Assembly: GCF_016756535.1 (NCBI RefSeq)
Contig: NZ_AP023247.1
Location: 4,340,501 to 4,404,500 of the forward strand
Length of the DNA stretch: 64,000 nt
DNA from: Mesorhizobium sp. 131-2-1
GTDB taxonomy: Bacteria > Pseudomonadota > Alphaproteobacteria > Rhizobiales > Rhizobiaceae
Direction: 5' to 3'
Below, piece by piece: positions 1 to 10,184 of this stretch. The translations under genes were made by a program, and so were the position numbers. The first letter of the stretch is position 1. The number at the start of each line of letters is the position of its first letter. Below the pieces are notes generated by a model. It did no database searches, was not told the origin of the DNA, and worked only from the letters and a program-made list of their open reading frames with translations.

Positions 1-22
1 TCAAGTCCGGAAACGAGAAAAG

Positions 23-53
23 AGCGGCGCGGAAATTTTCCGCGCCGCTTTTT
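23..53 (+). terminator. Rho-independent terminator of an upstream gene
   Basis: A 12-bp perfect stem (23-34 pairing with 38-49, three-base loop) is followed by a run of five T on the plus strand. It most likely ends a plus-strand gene lying left of the window. The minus strand also has a T-rich exit, so it could work both ways. Confidence 0.8.
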
Positions 54-155
54 CGTTGTCTCTGCATGCGTCCCGATTTCAGCGTGAGCTTTCGGAGCGT
101 AGACTGAGCAGGATGCCGGGGTGAGTCTAACAGGGTGCCGGCAAAGGAGGTGACG

Positions 156-578
156 ATGCCCCGCAACGCGCTGCTTTTGTTGTCCCGCCTGCTGCTTGCC
201 GCCCTCTTCGTCCCTTCCGGCTTCCAGGCGCTGGCCAATATTTCCGGCACGACCAGCTATTTCGCCGGCCTCGGCCTGCCATTGCCGGCGCTCGCTGCCT
301 GGGGCACCGGCCTGTTCGAGCTGATCGCCGGATTGCTTATCCTCGTCGGCTTCCAGACGCGGATCGTTGCCTTGCTGCTCGCCGCTTTCTGCGTGGCAGC
401 GGGCTTCATCGGCCATCACGGCCAGGGTGGCGACGACGCCATGCTCGCCTTCCTGCACCAGCAGATGCTGATGAAGGACATCGCGATTGCCGGCGGCTTC
501 CTGGCGCTGGCGATGGCCGGCGCCGGCGCCTGGTCCATCGACGGGCGCAGCTTCGGCGTCGGCGCCGACATCACCTGA
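156..578 (+). CDS. DoxX family membrane protein
   Basis: A 140-residue protein with four hydrophobic segments, of the DoxX/SURF4-like quinol or redox-associated membrane family. The N-terminal segment ending in LFVPSGFQAL and the GTGLFELIAGLLILVGF segment are typical. The ATG at 156 is preceded by a near-perfect Shine-Dalgarno (AAAGGAGG at 143-150), so I prefer it over the in-frame GTG at 135. It converges on ppx with only four bases between stops. The family is widespread and often without a defined substrate; a role in membrane redox homeostasis is inference. A second DoxX protein lies at 61.4 kb. Confidence 0.85.
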   Translation: MPRNALLLLSRLLLAALFVPSGFQALANISGTTSYFAGLGLPLPALAAWGTGLFELIAGLLILVGFQTRIVALLLAAFCVAAGFIGHHGQGGDDAMLAFLHQQMLMKDIAIAGGFLALAMAGAGAWSIDGRSFGVGADIT

Positions 579-582
579 CGCT

Positions 583-2118
583 CTATTTTACCGAAACGCT
601 CGGCCCACCCTCGACCGCCAGAACCAGCCGGCGGTTGGTGATACGCGCCAGTTGCGCCAGCCGCCCGGCCGGACGCTCGCCATAGAGGTCGGAAAGCGAG
701 GCCGGCAGCACCAGCGCCAGCATGCCGTTGCCGCGGTTTTCCCATTTCAGCCTGGGCATCACGCCCGGCATCGCTGCCGTCATCAGGTAGACGACGCGCA
801 TCATGGCCGCCAGCACGCGGGCGCGCTCGAGGATGCGCGGCGGCGCCAGCGCCTTGATCTCGGGCGCAATGGATTCGTTGAAGACGCCGTCATGGCGATA
901 GGCGCCGGCCAGCGCCAGATAGGCGCGGCCGGGATGGTCGACGCCGATGAAGGAGGCATGCGCGATGATGTTGAGCGACTGCCTGCCGCGATACTCGGGA
1001 TGCGCGCGCCAGCCGATGTCGGCGAGCAGGCAGGCGGCCTGGCGATAGCGCGCCTCGTCCTCGGTCTCGTCGATGCCGAAGGCGGCAAAGGCCTTGCCGG
1101 TCCATTCGACCAGCTCATGCGCATGGTGGACCGAGCGCGAGCGCAACAGCGCAAGCTCCTCGGCGGCCGAGATCAGCGGATCGGCCTTCTGCTCGGCCTC
1201 GTCAAGCAGCGAATAGAGAAAACCCTCGCGCACGCCGAGCGCCGAGACGACGATCTTCGACGGCTGCATCGCCGTCATGATCTCCTGCAGCACGACCGCA
1301 CCATAGGGCAGCAGCGAGCGGCGGTTCTTGGAAACCCCTTCGATGCCCTTGACCTTCTCGATCTCGGCCTTCGTCACCTGCTTCAGGAAGTTCTGCGCGC
1401 TGTCGGCCGAGATCTCGTAGTGGTGCATGACGCCGAGCGGGTAGTTTGTCATCTCCATGTGCAGCCGGGCGAGGTTTCGCCAGGTGCCGCCGACGGCGTA
1501 GAAGGCCCGGCCCTGCCCACCCTTCAAGAGCTTTGCCCGCGCCAGATGCTCGCGCGCAATCTTCTGCGCCTGGGCAAGCGAATTCTTCGCCATGTCCTGC
1601 AGGCGCAGGCCGCCGAGCGGCAGCGTGATGCCGTCGCCGATCGCCTCGCCGTTGATGTCGATCAGCTCGAGGCTGCCGCCGCCAAGGTCGCCGGCGATGC
1701 CGTTGGCCGGGTGGAAGCCGGAGATGACGCCGAGCGCCGAATAGTGCGCTTCCTGGCGCCCGGAGAGCACCCGGATCTCGGTCTTCAGCACATCCTCGGC
1801 GCGGTGGATGAAATCCGGACCGTTCACCGCCTCGCGGGCGGCGGCGGTCGCCAGCACATACATGTGCTCGGCGCCGGCCTGATCTGAGAGCGCGCGGAAG
1901 CGGCGGAACTCCTCCATCGAGCGGGTCACCGCCTCGGGATCGAGCTTGCCGGTCGAAACGATGCCGCGGCCGAGGCCGGCCAGCATCTTTTCGTTGAACA
2001 GCAAGGTCGGCGAGCGCGCCAGCCCTTCATAGACGACAAGACGGATCGAGTTCGAGCCGATGTCGATGATCGACAGCGGCCGCCGGTCCTGGAGCCGGCC
2101 CTGGGAAGCAGAAATCAC
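583..2118 (-). CDS. ppx: Exopolyphosphatase / guanosine pentaphosphatase (Ppx/GppA)
   Basis: A 511-residue protein of the ASKHA-fold Ppx/GppA family, which hydrolyses terminal phosphate from polyphosphate and, in some members, converts pppGpp to ppGpp. The first phosphate-binding motif is [15 protein letters not shown] near residue 18 and the second is [13 protein letters not shown] near residue 144, as in the family. The length matches two-lobe Ppx plus a C-terminal helical domain. The start codon overlaps the stop of ppk by four bases (ATGA), so the two are translationally coupled and form the classic polyphosphate synthesis and degradation pair. Cytoplasmic. Ppx versus GppA specificity cannot be told from sequence alone. 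Confidence 0.95.
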   Translation of the reverse strand: MISASQGRLQDRRPLSIIDIGSNSIRLVVYEGLARSPTLLFNEKMLAGLGRGIVSTGKLDPEAVTRSMEEFRRFRALSDQAGAEHMYVLATAAAREAVNGPDFIHRAEDVLKTEIRVLSGRQEAHYSALGVISGFHPANGIAGDLGGGSLELIDINGEAIGDGITLPLGGLRLQDMAKNSLAQAQKIAREHLARAKLLKGGQGRAFYAVGGTWRNLARLHMEMTNYPLGVMHHYEISADSAQNFLKQVTKAEIEKVKGIEGVSKNRRSLLPYGAVVLQEIMTAMQPSKIVVSALGVREGFLYSLLDEAEQKADPLISAAEELALLRSRSVHHAHELVEWTGKAFAAFGIDETEDEARYRQAACLLADIGWRAHPEYRGRQSLNIIAHASFIGVDHPGRAYLALAGAYRHDGVFNESIAPEIKALAPPRILERARVLAAMMRVVYLMTAAMPGVMPRLKWENRGNGMLALVLPASLSDLYGERPAGRLAQLARITNRRLVLAVEGGPSVSVK

Positions 2119-4310
2119 GCGGCGCCGTTCTTCTTGCGGCGCTTGAACTGGGCGATGCGCTTGGGCGCATGCGACTTCAGCGCGTCACCCCGTCCGGACA
2201 GGCTCGGATTGGTCATGAAATATTCCTGCGCGTTGAACGGTTCCTCGCCCTCCTCAAGCACGACGCGCCGGGAGGTGCCGTCAGCCAATACGTCGAAACT
2301 TTGCTGGTTGTCCATGATGTTGCCCAGCATGATCTGGCCAAGCACCTGTTCATGCACAGTTGGATTGGTGATCGGCACCATGGTCTCGACGCGGCGGTCG
2401 AGATTGCGCGGCATCAGGTCGGCCGAGGAGATGTAGACGATCGCCTCGTCCGACGGCAGGCCGTGGCCGTCGCCGAAGCAGTAGATGCGGCTGTGCTCGA
2501 GGAAGCGGCCGACGATCGATTTCACTCTTATGTTCTCCGACAGGCCCGGCACCTGCGGCCTCAGGCAACAGATGCCGCGCACGACGAGGTCGATCTCGAC
2601 GCCGGCACGGCTGGCGTCATACAGCGCGTCGATGATGATCGGGTCGACCAGCGCGTTCATCTTCATCCAGATGCGGGCCGGCCGGCCCTCCCGCGCATGG
2701 GCTATCTCGTCCGAAATATGCTTCAGGATACGGTTGCGCAGCGTGAACGGCGAGACGGCGAGCCGCATCTCCTCGGTGGGTTCGGCATAGCCGGTGATGA
2801 AGTTGAACAGCTGCGCGACATCGCGGGCGATGGTTGGGTCGGTGGTGAAGAAGGACAGGTCGGTGTAGATGCGCGCGGTGACCGGATGGTAGTTGCCGGT
2901 GCCGAGATGCACGTAGTTGCGCAGCTTGCCGTCCTCGCGCCGCACCACCAGCGACATCTTGGCGTGGGTCTTCAATTCGAGGAAGCCGAACACGACCTGG
3001 ACGCCGGCGCGTTCGAGGTCGCGGGCCCAGCGGATGTTGGCTTCCTCGTCGAAACGCGCCTTAAGCTCAACCAGAGCGGTCACCGATTTGCCGGCTTCGG
3101 CGGCGTCGACCAGCGCGCGCACGATCGGACTGTCGTTGGAGGTGCGGTAGAGCGTCTGCTTGATCGCCACTACCTCCGGGTCGGCCATCGCCTGGCGCAG
3201 GAACTGCACCACCACGTCGAAGGATTCGTAGGGGTGGTGGACGACGATATCCTTCTCGCGGATGGCGGCGAAACAGTCGCCGCCATGCTCACGAATGCGC
3301 TCTGGAAAGCGCGGATTGTAGGGCGTGAACTTCAAATCGTCGCGGGCGACGGCGACGATCTCGGAAATCTGGCTGAGCGCCAGCGGTCCGGTGAGCACGC
3401 TGATGCGGCTCCACGAGACGCCGAGCTCGCCGGCGACGAAGTCGCGCAGCTGGGCCGGCATCGACATGTCGAACTCGATGCGGATGACCGAACCGCGGCG
3501 GCGGCGCTTCAGCGCCGTCTCGAACAGGCGCACCAGATCTTCCGATTCTTCCTCGACCTCGATGTCGCTGTCGCGGATGAGGCGGAAGGTGCCGGAGCCC
3601 TTGACCTCATAGCCGGGGAACAGCTTGCCGATATAGAGGCCGACCGCTTCCTCCAACGGAATGAAGCGGACATGGTGCTTGCGATCGGGCAGACGGATGA
3701 AGCGCTTCAGGGCCACTGGCAGGCGCAGCAGCGCGCTCATCTCCTCGCCGTTCTTGCGGTGGCGCAGTTGCAGCGCCATCGAGAAGCCGAGGTTGGGGAT
3801 GAACGGGAACGGATGCGCCGGGTCGATCGACAGCGGGGTCAGCACCGGAAACACCTGCTCCTGGAAATGCTCTTCCAGCCAGGCTTTCTCGTCCTTGGTC
3901 AGCGCGTCGCGGGTGATGCTCTCGATGCCTTCCTTGTTGAGCAGCTCCATCAGCGCCGACAGGCTCTTCTGCTGGTCCTCCTGCAGGCGCTCGACCTCGC
4001 GCAGCAGCTGTTCGAGCTGCTGTTCGGGCGTGCGGCCGTCCGGGCTCTTCAGCGCGATGCCCTCGCGCACCTGGCCGGCAAGGCCGGCGACGCGGACCAT
4101 GAAGAACTCGTCGAGATTGCCAGCCGAGATCGACAGAAACCGGACCCTCTCAAGCAGCGGATGGTGAGGGTTCAGCGATTCCTCCAGCACGCGCCGGTTG
4201 AACTGCAGCCAGGAGAATTCGCGGTTGACGAAGCGGTCGGGATTGCCGCTCTCGGCGCTTGCCGCCTCGATGGTGATGAACTCGCTCTGCACCGGCTTCA
4301 GTTCGTTCAT
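2115..4310 (-). CDS. ppk: Polyphosphate kinase 1
   Basis: A 731-residue PPK1, which polymerises ATP gamma-phosphate into polyphosphate through a phospho-histidine. Seen: the N-terminal domain motif [19 protein letters not shown], the [14 protein letters not shown] segment and [19 protein letters not shown], which contain the conserved active-site histidines of the phospholipase-D-like catalytic half. Length is normal. I place the start at the ATG at 4310 (MNELKPVQ), since the 28 upstream in-frame residues are basic and not family-like. It is first in a ppk-ppx operon with a 4-bp overlap. Phosphate or stress regulation is expected but no Pho box was identified. Confidence 0.96.
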   Translation of the reverse strand: MNELKPVQSEFITIEAASAESGNPDRFVNREFSWLQFNRRVLEESLNPHHPLLERVRFLSISAGNLDEFFMVRVAGLAGQVREGIALKSPDGRTPEQQLEQLLREVERLQEDQQKSLSALMELLNKEGIESITRDALTKDEKAWLEEHFQEQVFPVLTPLSIDPAHPFPFIPNLGFSMALQLRHRKNGEEMSALLRLPVALKRFIRLPDRKHHVRFIPLEEAVGLYIGKLFPGYEVKGSGTFRLIRDSDIEVEEESEDLVRLFETALKRRRRGSVIRIEFDMSMPAQLRDFVAGELGVSWSRISVLTGPLALSQISEIVAVARDDLKFTPYNPRFPERIREHGGDCFAAIREKDIVVHHPYESFDVVVQFLRQAMADPEVVAIKQTLYRTSNDSPIVRALVDAAEAGKSVTALVELKARFDEEANIRWARDLERAGVQVVFGFLELKTHAKMSLVVRREDGKLRNYVHLGTGNYHPVTARIYTDLSFFTTDPTIARDVAQLFNFITGYAEPTEEMRLAVSPFTLRNRILKHISDEIAHAREGRPARIWMKMNALVDPIIIDALYDASRAGVEIDLVVRGICCLRPQVPGLSENIRVKSIVGRFLEHSRIYCFGDGHGLPSDEAIVYISSADLMPRNLDRRVETMVPITNPTVHEQVLGQIMLGNIMDNQQSFDVLADGTSRRVVLEEGEEPFNAQEYFMTNPSLSGRGDALKSHAPKRIAQFKRRKKNGAA

Positions 4311-4559
4311 TGTTCCCTGCCCGCAACCATTCTCTTTTGAGGCGCCGCTATCCCCGATGGGCCGGCGGCGCTCCAACTTGCAATTGTGACGCACGATCCT
4401 TCGTGAAGCCGTCCCGATTCCGGGGTCATGCGCTTAACCGGCTCAACTTATCCTCTGACAGGCTTTTGCGACAGTTTCATTTCATCGATCTTGCAAAGAG
4501 GCCGGTTATGATCCAGATGCAGACTGGCCGAAACAAGCCGAGACCAATTGGAGACGACG

Positions 4560-4805
4560 ATGGCAGGCGGTTCCATTCCCCATTTCCAGAACGATGCGGG
4601 CCATCCGGCGATCGACATCGGCGTCAAGGAATTCATGTGCACGGGCGCCAACCCGCCTTTCGACCATCCGCATGTGTTCCTCGACATGGGCGACGACAAT
4701 GAGAAGGTCTGCCCCTACTGCTCGACGCTCTACCGCTATTCGGCGAAGCTGAAGGCGACCGAAACGGCCCCCGCAGGCTGCCTCTATATCGACCAGGCCG
4801 CCTGA
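4560..4805 (+). CDS. Zinc-finger CHCC domain protein
   Basis: An 81-residue protein with the CHCC zinc-finger pattern: a cysteine in FMCTGANPPFDHPH, the histidine of that segment, and the pair CPYC in VCPYCSTLYRY. This is the bacterial relative of mitochondrial complex I subunit NDUFS6, common in Alphaproteobacteria, where it is thought to bind zinc and support respiratory complex I assembly (known for the eukaryotic homologue, inferred here). The ATG at 4560 fits the family N-terminus MAGG better than 4548. It is 13 bases upstream of the monooxygenase gene and may be co-transcribed with it. Confidence 0.85.
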   Translation: MAGGSIPHFQNDAGHPAIDIGVKEFMCTGANPPFDHPHVFLDMGDDNEKVCPYCSTLYRYSAKLKATETAPAGCLYIDQAA

Positions 4806-4818
4806 TCCCCTTCCGACG

Positions 4819-6054
4819 ATGAGCGAGACGCGGTCCCGGCAGGTCGTCATCGCCGGGGCCGGCATAGCGGGGCTGACGGCGGCGCTTGCCTTCGCCGAGC
4901 GCGGCCATCCCGTAACGGTGTTCGAACAGGCCAGGCAACTCGAGGCCGCCGGTGCCGGCATCCAGCTTTCCCCCAATGCGACGCGAATCCTCGGGCAACT
5001 CGGCGTGCTGGAGCGGCTCCTGCCGCATGCGGTGCGGCCTGAGGCGGTGGTGCTCAAGGATGCCGCCGCGCTGAGGGAACTGGCGCGTGTGCCGCTCGGA
5101 CGAGCCGCCGAGAGCCGCTGGGGAGCACCCTATCTCGCCGCCCATCGCGCCGACGTGCAGGCGGCGCTGACGGCTCAGGTGGCGGAACGCCCGGATGTCG
5201 AACTCGTCACCGGCGCGCGGGTGACCGGTGTCGCCACCGGACCGCAGGACATTGCCGTGACGGCTGAAGCCGACGGCCGCACGATCGAGGCCAGAGGCCA
5301 ATTGCTGGTCGGCGCCGACGGCGTCTGGTCGTCGGTTCGCGAAAAGCTCGCCGGTAAGGAGCCGAGCTTCGGCAAAAGCCGTTTCTCGGGCGAGCTCGCC
5401 TGGCGCGCCACCGTCGCGGCGGAGAGTGCCGCCGGAGAGGCTTTTGCCGCGATCGGTGCCGCGGATTGCGTCACCACCTTCCTCCATCCCGGTTTCCACC
5501 TGGTGGCCTATCCGGTAAGCCAGGGTAGCGCCGTCAACCTCGCCGCCTTCACCAGGGGCGAGCGCATCGCGGAAGGCTGGTCCGGCCATGCCGACCCGGC
5601 GATCCTCTCGGGCGCCATGCGCGGCACGGCGCCGGCGCTGGCAAGGCTTGTCGCGCTGGCCGGTCCGTGGACGGCGTTTCCGATCCACACGGTCGAGCAA
5701 CAGCGCTGGACGATGCCAGACGGGATCGCGCTGATCGGCGATGCGGCGCATGCAATGACGCCGTTCGCGGCGCAGGGTGCTGCCATGGGCATAGAAGACG
5801 CCGCCATGCTTGCCGGCCTGATCGCCGACTTCCCTGCCGACTTGCGACAGGGTCTTGCCACTTGGGAGAAGCTGAGGCGGCCGCGCATCGAAAAGGTCAT
5901 CCGGCGCGGCGCGCTCAACCGCCTTGCCTGGCACGCCCGGGGACCGGTGGCGGTCGCGCGCAACCTGGTGCTGGCGACACGGCCGGCGGACAAGCTCGCC
6001 GCGGATCTGGACTGGCTGTACGGGTGGGAGCAGCGGAAGGCTGTGCGCCGGTAG
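4819..6054 (+). CDS. FAD-dependent monooxygenase, salicylate hydroxylase-like
   Basis: A 411-residue class A flavoprotein monooxygenase (group of salicylate and 3-hydroxybenzoate hydroxylases, also UbiH-like enzymes). Seen: the N-terminal dinucleotide motif AGAGIAGLTAALAFAERGHP, the central GADGVWSSVREKL (DG motif) and the C-terminal GDAAHAMTPFAAQGAAMGIE, which binds the ribityl and pyrophosphate of FAD. Starts 13 bases after the CHCC zinc-finger gene. Substrate is not predictable; no aromatic catabolic genes sit beside it, although tryptophan dioxygenase occurs far away at the window end. Confidence 0.88.
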   Translation: MSETRSRQVVIAGAGIAGLTAALAFAERGHPVTVFEQARQLEAAGAGIQLSPNATRILGQLGVLERLLPHAVRPEAVVLKDAAALRELARVPLGRAAESRWGAPYLAAHRADVQAALTAQVAERPDVELVTGARVTGVATGPQDIAVTAEADGRTIEARGQLLVGADGVWSSVREKLAGKEPSFGKSRFSGELAWRATVAAESAAGEAFAAIGAADCVTTFLHPGFHLVAYPVSQGSAVNLAAFTRGERIAEGWSGHADPAILSGAMRGTAPALARLVALAGPWTAFPIHTVEQQRWTMPDGIALIGDAAHAMTPFAAQGAAMGIEDAAMLAGLIADFPADLRQGLATWEKLRRPRIEKVIRRGALNRLAWHARGPVAVARNLVLATRPADKLAADLDWLYGWEQRKAVRR

Positions 6055-6127
6055 GTTTCGACCTCGGAGAAACGCCCGGAGGGGCGCGAAGGAATAAGGC
6101 GTTCGCCCTGATCAGCCGGAACAACGA

Positions 6128-6793
6128 CTAGTCATACAGTTGCATCGACCATCCAAGCGACGCCGGCAGCGGGTTCCACCAGCCGGTGCGCAGGCCGGCG
6201 GTGCGCAGGCCCGCCGCCGTCCAGGTGTTGCAACCGACCAGTGCGTTGAAATGGCCGTTGGCCTCGTAGAAGCGGTCGTAGGTCGAGTAGCCGGCGTCTT
6301 CAATCACCATCGGCCCGTCTGGCCCTTGTTGAAAACTCGCCGCGATATAGTCGAGCAGTGCTGCAAAACGCGCCTCGTCGACATCGAAACCGGCGACGTC
6401 TGGATGCGGCTCCGCGATCGCGCCGGCGACATCGACATGCATCACCGAAGCATCGAGGGTCAGCGCCTTCAACACCGGCACCGCCTTCACCTGCGACCAT
6501 GTCGGCGTCTCCAGGTAGAAGGCACGGCCGCCCCAGCCGAAGACGATGTAGCGCACCGCCGGCGCGTCGGAAGGCAGGCCGGCATCGGCGAGGAAATGGA
6601 AGCGCCGGCGCACCTCGTCGTCGACCGGAATGGCGATGTCGGTGTGGATCGGGTTCCTCAGCACCAGAATGTGCCGCGTGCCCTCGCCCGCGGCCGCCGC
6701 CGGCCAAAGCGGCCGCGGCACCAGCGTGCCGAAGGTCGCCGCGAGCACGATCACGGCAACCAGCATGGAAAGGAACCGCCGGAATTTTCTCAT
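6128..6793 (-). CDS. DUF2459 / TIGR02117 family protein
   Basis: A 221-residue protein with an N-terminal membrane segment or signal peptide (MLVAVIVLAATFGTLVP after a basic start) followed by a periplasmic DUF2459-type domain. Characteristic stretches are LRNPIHTDIAIPVDD, FGWGGRAFYLETPTWSQVK, YSTYDRFYEANGHFNALVGCNTWTA and the terminal GWWNPLPASLGWSMQLYD. Members are usually annotated as urease-associated or hypothetical; the reaction is unknown. The His/Cys/Asn pattern near the C-terminus resembles a papain-like hydrolase, but that is inference. It is convergent with the monooxygenase upstream. Confidence 0.8.
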   Translation of the reverse strand: MRKFRRFLSMLVAVIVLAATFGTLVPRPLWPAAAAGEGTRHILVLRNPIHTDIAIPVDDEVRRRFHFLADAGLPSDAPAVRYIVFGWGGRAFYLETPTWSQVKAVPVLKALTLDASVMHVDVAGAIAEPHPDVAGFDVDEARFAALLDYIAASFQQGPDGPMVIEDAGYSTYDRFYEANGHFNALVGCNTWTAAGLRTAGLRTGWWNPLPASLGWSMQLYD

Positions 6794-6847
6794 CGATGAC
6801 GCCCCCGCTGCTCTGCCGCCAATCGCATCAGCGGATCCATAAGAAAA

Positions 6848-6878
6848 AAGCCCGGCCGCATTACGGCCGGGCTTTTTG
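6848..6878 (-). terminator. Bidirectional terminator downstream of aapP
   Basis: A perfect 11-bp stem (6848-6858 with 6864-6874) carries A-rich sequence on one side and five T on the other, so it can terminate in both directions. It lies after the stop of aapP (minus strand), just upstream of the DUF2459 gene. Confidence 0.85.
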
Positions 6879-6894
6879 TTCGGAGTGGAACCGC

Positions 6895-7698
6895 TCAGTG
6901 CAGGATCTGCGACAGGAACAGTTTTGTCCGCTCATGGCGCGGATGGTCGAAGAACTCAGCCGGCGTGTTCTGCTCGACGATCTGGCCCTGGTCCATGAAG
7001 ATCACCCGGTTGGCGACCTTGCGGGCAAAGCCCATCTCGTGGGTGACGCACAGCATCGTCATGCCTTCCTCGGCCAGACCCACCATCGTCTCCAGCACTT
7101 CCTTGATCATTTCCGGGTCGAGCGCCGAGGTCGGCTCGTCGAACAGCATGATGCGCGGGTTCATGCACAGCGAACGGGCGATCGCCACGCGCTGCTGCTG
7201 GCCGCCCGACAACTGGCCCGGATATTTGTTGGCCTGTTCCGGAATTTTCACCCGCTTGAGGAAATGCATGGCGATTTCCTCCGCCTGCTTCTTCGGCGTC
7301 TTGCGCACCCAGATCGGCGCCAGCGTGCAGTTCTCCAAAATGGTCAGATGCGGGAACAGGTTGAAGTGCTGGAACACCATGCCGACCTCGCGGCGCACCT
7401 CGTCGATCTTCTTCAGATCGTTGGTCAGTTCCTTGCCGTCGACGATGATCTTGCCCTTCTGGTGCTCCTCGAGCCTGTTGATGCAGCGGATCATGGTCGA
7501 CTTGCCGGAACCGGACGGGCCGCAGATGACGATGCGCTCGCCGCGCATCACCTTCAGATTGATGTCCTTCAGCACATGGAACTCGCCGTACCATTTGTGC
7601 ATGCCGACGATGTCGATGGCGACATCGGTGGTCGAGATGTGCATCTTCTTGGCGTCAACCTTGATCTCGTCGGCGCTGACGGCGTTTTCGGTGGCCAT
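6895..7698 (-). CDS. aapP: General L-amino acid ABC transporter, ATP-binding protein AapP
   Basis: A 267-residue ATPase of the polar amino-acid (PAAT) class. Walker A is GPSGSGKST, the signature is LSGGQQQR, Walker B is [15 protein letters not shown], and the switch histidine is in CVTHEMGFA. It energises the AapQ/AapM permease pair. The ATG at 7698 follows a purine-rich stretch (GGGGAA) and gives the usual start MATENAV. Last gene of aapJQMP, separated from aapM by a palindromic repeat at 7725-7773. Confidence 0.95.
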   Translation of the reverse strand: MATENAVSADEIKVDAKKMHISTTDVAIDIVGMHKWYGEFHVLKDINLKVMRGERIVICGPSGSGKSTMIRCINRLEEHQKGKIIVDGKELTNDLKKIDEVRREVGMVFQHFNLFPHLTILENCTLAPIWVRKTPKKQAEEIAMHFLKRVKIPEQANKYPGQLSGGQQQRVAIARSLCMNPRIMLFDEPTSALDPEMIKEVLETMVGLAEEGMTMLCVTHEMGFARKVANRVIFMDQGQIVEQNTPAEFFDHPRHERTKLFLSQILH

Positions 7699-7724
7699 GG
7701 TCAATTCCCCTTGTCGTTGTATTT

Positions 7725-7773
7725 GATGCATGTCGTTACCCCAAAACCGCTACACTTTTGGGCGACATGCATC
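7725..7773. repeat. Dispersed palindromic repeat between aapM and aapP
   Basis: A long hairpin: an 11-bp perfect outer stem (7725-7735 with 7763-7773) and an inner 7-bp stem (CCCAAAA with TTTTGGG) around a nine-base loop. It overlaps the aapM stop codon. I recall similar palindromes, with outer arm GATGCATGTCG and inner CCCAAAA, as common intergenic repeats in Rhizobiales; that is memory, not a search. In the mRNA it could act as an intercistronic stabiliser or attenuator ahead of aapP. Confidence 0.8.
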
Positions 7774-8929
7774 AGCGTTTGTGGCCGGTGTCGAGCCGGC
7801 GCTCCGTGTACATTGAATAGCGCGACATGCCGAAACAGAACAGCCAGAACACGAAGGCGGCGAACACCAGGCCGGACTTGGCTGTCTGCGCCGTCGCCCA
7901 ATTGGCGTCGGAGAAGTTCTGCTTGACGATGCCGAGCAGGTCGAACATCGAGATGATGAGGACCAGGCTGGTGTCCTTGAACATGCCGATGAAGGTGTTG
8001 ACGATGCCGGGAATGACCAGCTTCAGCGCCTGCGGCAGCACGATCAGCCCCATCTTCTGCCAGTAGCCGAGGCCGAGCGAATCGGCGCCCTCATACTGGC
8101 CCTTCGGGATCGCCTGCAGGCCGCCGCGCACCACCTCCGCCATATAGGCGGCGGCAAACAGCGACACGCCGATCAGTGCCCTGAGGAACTTGTCGAACGT
8201 CACGCCTGCCGGCAAGAACAGCGGCAGCATGACGCTGACGAAGAACAGCACGGTGATCAGCGGGATGCCGCGCACAGCTTCGATGAAGATGACGCACAGC
8301 ATCTTGACGATCGGCATCTTTGAGCGCCGGCCGAGCGCCAGCACGGTGCCGAGCGGCAGCGAGACGGCAATGCCGACGAAGGACAGGCTGAGCGTCACCA
8401 GCAGCCCGCCCCATTGCGAGGTCTCGACATGCGCCAGCCCGAACACACCGCCGATCAGCAGGAAGAACGAAACGATCGGCAGCACCAGGAAGAGCAGAAT
8501 GGCGTTCAGCCCCTTGCGCGGCATGCGGGGCATCAGCATCGGCACCAAAAGCGCCACGAACAGGATGGCGACCAGGATCGGCCTCCAGCGCTGGTCGACC
8601 GGATAGGTGCCGAACATGAACTGTCCGAACTTGGCGTTGACGAAGGCCCAGCAGGCACCGCTCCAGCCGTCCGGCTGGATGCCGCCCTGGGCCACGGTGG
8701 CGCAGACCGTACGGTCAGGCCCCGTCCATTGGGCGTTGAGGAACGCCCAGTTGATGACCTGCGGCAGCACCCAGGCGACGATGAGGATGCCAAGGACGGT
8801 CAGGATGGTGTCGCCGACCGAGCCGACCAGGTTCTTGCGCACCCAGGCATAGAGCCCGCGTTCGCTTGGCGGCGCCGGCTGGGCAAGAGCCATCTCGGTG
8901 CGCACCCAGGACATGTCGTGTTCCTGCAT
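7772..8929 (-). CDS. aapM: General L-amino acid ABC transporter, permease AapM
   Basis: A 385-residue inner-membrane permease of the PAAT/HisM family. The N-terminal extension ([19 protein letters not shown] and later segments) before the core permease is the hallmark of AapM. The core carries [16 protein letters not shown] and the EAA-loop [19 protein letters not shown], which contacts the ATPase. The ATG at 8929 is four bases past the aapQ stop. Pairs with AapQ to form the channel. Confidence 0.94.
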   Translation of the reverse strand: MQEHDMSWVRTEMALAQPAPPSERGLYAWVRKNLVGSVGDTILTVLGILIVAWVLPQVINWAFLNAQWTGPDRTVCATVAQGGIQPDGWSGACWAFVNAKFGQFMFGTYPVDQRWRPILVAILFVALLVPMLMPRMPRKGLNAILLFLVLPIVSFFLLIGGVFGLAHVETSQWGGLLVTLSLSFVGIAVSLPLGTVLALGRRSKMPIVKMLCVIFIEAVRGIPLITVLFFVSVMLPLFLPAGVTFDKFLRALIGVSLFAAAYMAEVVRGGLQAIPKGQYEGADSLGLGYWQKMGLIVLPQALKLVIPGIVNTFIGMFKDTSLVLIISMFDLLGIVKQNFSDANWATAQTAKSGLVFAAFVFWLFCFGMSRYSMYTERRLDTGHKR

Positions 8930-8933
8930 GGCC

Positions 8934-10121
8934 CTATCTCTCCACCAGCGCCATTCTGGCATTGACCACGTTCATGACCGCGGAGGTCACCAGGCTCAGC
9001 ACCAGATAGGCGATCATCATGATCAGCACGCCCTCGACCGCCTGACCGGTCTGGTTGAGCACCGTGCCGGCGGTCGCCGTCAGGTCCGGATAGCCGATGG
9101 CGATGGCCAACGAGGAGTTCTTGGTCAGGTTGAGATACTGGCTGGTCAGCGGCGGGATGACGATGCGCATCGCCTGCGGCACCACGACCAGCCTCAGGAT
9201 AGGCCCGGACCGCAAGCCCAGGGCGGCAGAGGCCTCGGTCTGCCCCTTGCTGACGCCCCTGATGCCGGCGCGCACGATCTCGGCGATGAAGGCCGCCGTA
9301 TAGCAGGACAGCGCCAGATAGAGCGACAGGAACTCCGGCTTGACCTGGAAGCCGCCGGTCAGGTTGAAGGTCGATTGCTTCGGCATATCAAAGGCGAGCG
9401 GCATCCCGCTCAGCAGGAAGGCAAGCAGCGGCAGACCGACGATCAGCGCAACGGAAGTCCAGAGCACCGGGAACTGCTGGCCGGTCGCCATCTGGCGCTG
9501 GCGCGCCGTGCGGGCGACGAACCACGCCATGGCAAGCCCCAGGATGAACGCCACCAGGATCAGCCAGGAGCCGTCTCCCCAGACGGCGCGCGGGAAATAG
9601 AAGCCGCGCTGGTTGAGGAAGGAGCCGAAGGGCAGATGATAGCTCTCGCGCGGCGCCGGCAGCACGGCCAGCACGCCGGAATACCAGAAGAAGATGACCA
9701 GCAGCGGCGGGATGTTGCGGAAGATCTCGACATAGACGGTGCAGATCTTCTGGATCAGCCAGTTGTGCGACATACGGCCGATGCCGACAACGAAGCCGAT
9801 GATGGTCGCGGTGATGATGCCGGCGACAGCGACGATGATCGTGTTGACGAGGCCGACAAGGATGGCGCGGCCATAGGTCGAATCCGACGTATAGGCGATC
9901 GGCGTGTCCGAGATGTCGAAGCCGGCGCGTCCCTTAAGGAAGCCGAAGCCGGAGGCGATATGCAGACGTGCCAGATTGTCGATGACGTTCTGCACGATCC
10001 ACCAGACCGAGCCGAACAGAATGACGATCACCAGCGTCTGGAAGAAGAGGCTGCGTACCTTGGGGTCATTGATGAAGGAAGCCCTGCTCGGCTCCTCGCG
10101 AAGGATTTCCTGCGATGCCAT
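8934..10121 (-). CDS. aapQ: General L-amino acid ABC transporter, permease AapQ
   Basis: A 395-residue permease. The extended N-terminal half ([34 protein letters not shown]) and the conserved [14 protein letters not shown] are AapQ-like, and the EAA-loop [20 protein letters not shown] is intact. The start at 10121 (MASQEIL) has a GGGGA Shine-Dalgarno; the longer upstream reading has none. The gene follows aapJ after a hairpin and is followed four bases later by aapM. Confidence 0.94.
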   Translation of the reverse strand: MASQEILREEPSRASFINDPKVRSLFFQTLVIVILFGSVWWIVQNVIDNLARLHIASGFGFLKGRAGFDISDTPIAYTSDSTYGRAILVGLVNTIIVAVAGIITATIIGFVVGIGRMSHNWLIQKICTVYVEIFRNIPPLLVIFFWYSGVLAVLPAPRESYHLPFGSFLNQRGFYFPRAVWGDGSWLILVAFILGLAMAWFVARTARQRQMATGQQFPVLWTSVALIVGLPLLAFLLSGMPLAFDMPKQSTFNLTGGFQVKPEFLSLYLALSCYTAAFIAEIVRAGIRGVSKGQTEASAALGLRSGPILRLVVVPQAMRIVIPPLTSQYLNLTKNSSLAIAIGYPDLTATAGTVLNQTGQAVEGVLIMMIAYLVLSLVTSAVMNVVNARMALVER

Positions 10122-10145
10122 GCGACCGTCCCCTGGAAAGAGAAA

Positions 10146-10172
10146 CCGGGAGGTAGACAACCTGCCTCCCGG
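10146..10172 (-). promoter_or_regulatory. Intercistronic hairpin between aapJ and aapQ
   Basis: An 8-bp perfect stem (CCGGGAGG, 10146-10153, with 10165-10172) lies just after the aapJ stop on the transcribed strand and is followed by a pyrimidine-rich tract without a proper T-run. Hairpins behind binding-protein genes commonly stabilise the upstream mRNA or partly terminate, which raises binding protein over permease; that role is inferred. Confidence 0.6.
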
Positions 10173-10184
10173 ATCACATTTCGA

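Noticed and set aside
487..4340. Very long open frames opposite ppx and ppk
   Set aside because: They mirror the GC-rich third positions of the real genes, have His/Arg/Gln-rich composition and no ribosome sites or family motifs.
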